Shown: in pieces, positions 43,742 to 46,207 of the stretch
How the letters are laid out: each line of letters starts with the position of its first letter
Numbering within the stretch: position 1 is the stretch's first letter
NCBI RefSeq assembly: GCF_027257845.1
Contig: NZ_JAPVOT010000024.1
Span: forward strand, 1-46,207
Reading direction: 5' to 3'
Origin: Alteromonas sp. BMJM2
GTDB taxonomy: Bacteria > Pseudomonadota > Gammaproteobacteria > Enterobacterales > Alteromonadaceae
DNA length: 46,207 bases
The notes under the pieces: model-generated
What the model was told of the DNA's origin: nothing
The model's input: only the letters and a program-made list of their open reading frames with translations
Database searches by the model: none
Position numbers and translations under genes: made by a program

Positions 43742-44557
43742 ATGGGACTAACAGTAAAAATAACCAAACAACATATAGATACGCTGAAAGCGCATCGCTT
43801 GTTTACTGCATGGGTACCAAACTTCGAAACCTATTTAGCTCGCGAAAATACAACGGGCTGGTTAAGCGAAGGCTCGCAACTGACGTTTTATAACCCCATT
43901 GAAATAGAACCATACGCCGCTATATACGGTTCACCCTATGTGGGCGGCAAAGGCACTATGCCTACATCAGGCTTATGCACTATTGGCTTTAATTCGTACT
44001 CTCATTCGCCGCTGCCTGAAAAAATGAAAGTAGGTAGATATTGTAGTATTGGTGAGGGTTTGAAGGTATTAGACAGTCAGCACCCCGTAAATCAGTTAAG
44101 TTCTAGCCACTTTACGTGGAAGCCACAGTCTGTTTTTGTTGATGCCTATTTTAAAGATAACGAACTCGATTCTTTAGAAAAACCCACCTTCGATGTAAAT
44201 GGTATTAAACCCTTCCCTGTTTTAAAAAATGATGTATGGGTAGGTCAAAATGTGACCTTATCTACTGGCATTACAATAGGAAATGGCGCTATTGTTGCGG
44301 CTAATTCGGTAGTCACAAAGTCTGTACCCGATTATGCCATTGTAGGTGGTAATCCAGCGAAAATTATTAAGTACCGTTTTTCTGATTATCAGCGTGAAGA
44401 ATTACTGAAAACTGAATGGTGGAAGTACGACTTGAAAGGGTTTGCCCATCTTGATACCAAGTCAGTTTTTCATTTTTTAAGGCAGTGGAAAGAAGCTGCT
44501 GGTACGTTGAGTGAATACACGCCTGAAAAACTGGTATTGCCAGACGTATTCAAATAG
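43742..44557 (+). CDS. Left-handed beta-helix (hexapeptide) acetyltransferase
   Basis: The protein has 271 residues. The hexapeptide coil is visible in VGRYCSIGEGLKVLDSQHP and later VWVGQNVTLSTGITIGNGAI, followed by AANSVVTKSVPDYAIVGGNP. The final AKIIKYRFSDYQREELL segment is the standard C-terminal helix. The active-site His is probably in DSQHPVNQL. It resembles CatB/VatD-type and sugar O-acetyltransferases. An N-terminal region (1-about 80) precedes the helix. It likely O-acetylates a glycan residue, following the sulfotransferase by 36 bases in the same direction. Its stop is convergent with the membrane protein gene, 7 bases apart. Confidence 0.85.
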   Translation: MGLTVKITKQHIDTLKAHRLFTAWVPNFETYLARENTTGWLSEGSQLTFYNPIEIEPYAAIYGSPYVGGKGTMPTSGLCTIGFNSYSHSPLPEKMKVGRYCSIGEGLKVLDSQHPVNQLSSSHFTWKPQSVFVDAYFKDNELDSLEKPTFDVNGIKPFPVLKNDVWVGQNVTLSTGITIGNGAIVAANSVVTKSVPDYAIVGGNPAKIIKYRFSDYQREELLKTEWWKYDLKGFAHLDTKSVFHFLRQWKEAAGTLSEYTPEKLVLPDVFK

Positions 44558-44564
44558 CAGCGTT

Positions 44565-45056
44565 TTAATGCATATCAGTTTTTGATTTGTCTTGTAATGG
44601 CTCTTCTGATGGTATCGGCAACTTGCTTATCGACTCAGATACAATGTAATCAGCTTCAGGAGCAGGTGCCTGAGATACCTGTACTTGCATAGCATCTAAA
44701 CCTGAGTCGTCTTGCAAGGTTTCATTTTCAGGGGACATAAGATTTGACGCATGGTCACTAGTCTCACCAATTACGTTGCCACTTGCATGATCACTTGGCT
44801 GAAGCAGACTTTTCGATGTGTTAGTAAGTGAGCTTTTATTTTGAAGTAATGCAGAGGATGAATCTGTACCTTCATATGCGGCGTTTGCAGGGCTATCTAC
44901 AGCGTTATTCCCTACCTCCTTTTTAGATGCTGCCAACTTTTGCAACTCAATCGCATAATCGCTTAACTGCACTTGTTTATCCTCATTAACACTGAACACT
45001 CGATACGTACAAAATCCGACAATCAGTGCCATTGAAAATATCAAAATTAACTTCAT
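44565..45056 (-). CDS. Small membrane-anchored low-complexity protein, function unknown
   Basis: The protein has 163 residues. An N-terminal hydrophobic helix (ILIFSMALIVGFCTYRVFSV, about 4-23) is either a signal anchor or an uncleaved signal peptide. The remainder is a hydrophilic Ser-, Asn-, Asp- and Glu-rich chain with no hydrophobic core, so probably disordered in the periplasm. A short internal duplication, SDHAS, appears twice (about 92 and 104). GGGAG lies before the ATG. It sits between the acetyltransferase (convergent) and the FG-GAP protein. I recognise no family. Confidence 0.6.
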   Translation of the reverse strand: MKLILIFSMALIVGFCTYRVFSVNEDKQVQLSDYAIELQKLAASKKEVGNNAVDSPANAAYEGTDSSSALLQNKSSLTNTSKSLLQPSDHASGNVIGETSDHASNLMSPENETLQDDSGLDAMQVQVSQAPAPEADYIVSESISKLPIPSEEPLQDKSKTDMH

Positions 45057-45078
45057 TGCTCTCCCTTACTCAATGAGT

Positions 45079-45103
45079 GGGGAAGATACGCCTTATCTCC
45101 CCC
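45079..45103. other. Hairpin between the FG-GAP gene and the membrane protein gene
   Basis: GGGGAAGATA (45079-45088) pairs with TATCTCCCCC (45094-45103) with one wobble, loop CGCCT. On the plus strand it is followed by TTTTGTT, on the minus strand it has no T tail. It lies after the FG-GAP stop and within the leader of the small protein, so partial termination or attenuation is possible. Confidence 0.4.
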
Positions 45104-45111
45104 TTTTGTTA

Positions 45112-46207
45112 TTAGTGAATTACTTGCCAGTTTGTACCTACTGTTGCGCCATAACCTTGCTCAGTTATCTTCACGCCATCCATCATATACATGTAGGTTT
45201 GGCCAGACTGCTGCTGTCGCCAGAACAAATCAGCTTTTCCGTCACCATTAAGGTCGGCAATGTCAGCGATGCTCCAATTTGTATTACTGACTGTGTTGAT
45301 AAGCGAACTGGTTTTTATCTCACCATTTTCCATTAAGTAAGCCCAGTTTCTACCGTCTGTTTGGTTTCTCCAAATAATGTCGGCTGTGCCGTCACCATTG
45401 ATATCTCCTGCGCCAACAATATCCCAGTTTGTATTCACATTGTTGAGCGTGTATCGGCTAGCAATATTGGCTCCTTCCATAAGCCAAATATAATTTGTGC
45501 CTTTTGTTTGATGACGCCAAATTACGTCATCAAACCCATCGCCATTCACATCACCACTGCCAACAATTTGCCAATTGAGGTCGGCTACTTTTAGGCTGGC
45601 TTTCGATACACTTGGTTTTATGCCATCCATCAAGTATATCCACGTGTCTCCTCGTCCTTCATGGCGCCAAACAATATCGTCTTTACCATCACCATTGAGA
45701 TCCATGACTTCTTTGATTTTCCACTGAGAGTCGTAAACATAATTTAGTTCACCACGTTGCTTAATGGTAAATCCATCCATTAGGTAAATATAATTACGAC
45801 CCGTTTCTTTGTTACGCCATAATATATCCGACTTTCCGTCACCATTAAAATCACCGCGACCTGCCATTTCCCATGCCTGATCTGCTATAACATTAATTCC
45901 AGCACTCTTAGTGGCAGACATGCCGTTCATTGTCCACATCCAATTACGGCCATCATTTGTGTTGCGCCAAAGAACGTCGGCTTTGCCGTCGCCGTTAGTG
46001 TCGTGGCGTACATGCTTGGCTAGTACAGGGCTGGATGCCCAGTTTGAGTAGTTTACTTTTCCTACTGAAGAATCAGTATAGCCATCATAAATAAAGCTTA
46101 ACGCCTTAGGGTTATCCCCCTCATTCATTTCAGCCGTGTCGTCTTCACCCCACCAGTTGTTTTTCGCATTTATCGCATTACTCGTGTGGTTCGCTAACGC
46201 ATAACCA
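45112..46207 (-). CDS. C-terminal part of a large secreted FG-GAP/VCBS-repeat protein (cut by the window edge)
   Basis: The reading frame stays open to the window edge at 46207, so the ATG at 46128 is internal and the true start lies outside. The visible part has about 365 residues. Its N-terminal stretch (ANHTSNAINAKNNWWGEDD) carries the NNWWG ending seen in right-handed parallel beta-helix domains. Then come six calcium-binding-type repeats of about 45 residues, each with (D/N)xNGDGxxD, for example GDFNGDGKSDILWRNKETGR, followed by a Tyr/Trp-rich strand and LMDG. This is an FG-GAP/VCBS-like propeller or solenoid of secreted polysaccharide-binding or adhesion proteins. The rest of the protein is unseen, so its enzyme or binding activity is unknown. 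Confidence 0.85.
   Translation of the reverse strand, partial: GYALANHTSNAINAKNNWWGEDDTAEMNEGDNPKALSFIYDGYTDSSVGKVNYSNWASSPVLAKHVRHDTNGDGKADVLWRNTNDGRNWMWTMNGMSATKSAGINVIADQAWEMAGRGDFNGDGKSDILWRNKETGRNYIYLMDGFTIKQRGELNYVYDSQWKIKEVMDLNGDGKDDIVWRHEGRGDTWIYLMDGIKPSVSKASLKVADLNWQIVGSGDVNGDGFDDVIWRHQTKGTNYIWLMEGANIASRYTLNNVNTNWDIVGAGDINGDGTADIIWRNQTDGRNWAYLMENGEIKTSSLINTVSNTNWSIADIADLNGDGKADLFWRQQQSGQTYMYMMDGVKITEQGYGATVGTNWQVIH

Overview
The window looks like chromosome from a marine gammaproteobacterium of the Alteromonas type. This rests on gene style, a moderate G+C content (one hand-counted 60-base line at 9241 has 28 G+C), the NhaR-like regulator and the mix of sulfated-glycan genes. No rRNA or taxonomic marker gene is inside the window, so the genus is an inference.

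Left flank (1-8.9 kb). A strong stable-RNA-type promoter reads off the left edge. A secreted protein built from ten exact 15-residue repeats follows (415-1260). A leftward three-gene export operon (ABC protein, HlyD-type adaptor, TolC-type outer membrane channel; 5673-1493) is divergent from an NhaR-type LysR regulator (5781-6677). The ABC protein has lost every recognisable ATPase motif. A small ORF, a homocysteine S-methyltransferase and a Phd/VapC-type toxin-antitoxin pair come next. The last two are bordered by three copies of one palindromic repeat.

Central glycan locus (8.9-42.7 kb). About 34 kb is transcribed leftward with many overlapping or abutting genes, from a probable promoter near 42790. 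It encodes precursor pathways for UDP-glucuronate (ugd), dTDP-L-rhamnose (rfbA, rfbC, rfbD, rfbB) and GDP-L-fucose (gmd, fcl, with the Nudix enzyme gmm). It also has a trio (pyruvate-aldolase-like enzyme, HAD phosphatase, KdsB-like cytidylyltransferase) that I predict makes a CMP-activated ulosonic acid, and a LicD-TagD fusion predicted to make and transfer glycerol phosphate. Around these are about eight glycosyltransferases, three sulfotransferases, a WcbI-like acyltransferase, and several unusual coiled-coil or fused proteins. The stretch from about 29.8 to 39 kb is visibly richer in A+T than its flanks. No Wzx flippase, Wzy polymerase, ABC exporter or initiating glycosyltransferase is present, so assembly and export must be encoded elsewhere or be non-canonical.

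Right flank (42.9-46.2 kb). A fourth sulfotransferase and a hexapeptide acetyltransferase run rightward. They are followed by a small membrane-anchored protein of unknown function and the C-terminal part of a large secreted FG-GAP repeat protein cut by the window edge.

Together the genes point to a sulfated, rhamnose-, fucose-, uronate- and ulosonate-containing, probably glycerophosphate- and acyl-decorated surface glycan. The best candidates for undescribed biology are the ATPase-dead export operon, the aldolase/HAD/KdsB trio, and two coiled-coil proteins (404-residue methyltransferase-like and 1231-residue) that could act as length rulers or scaffolds for glycan assembly.
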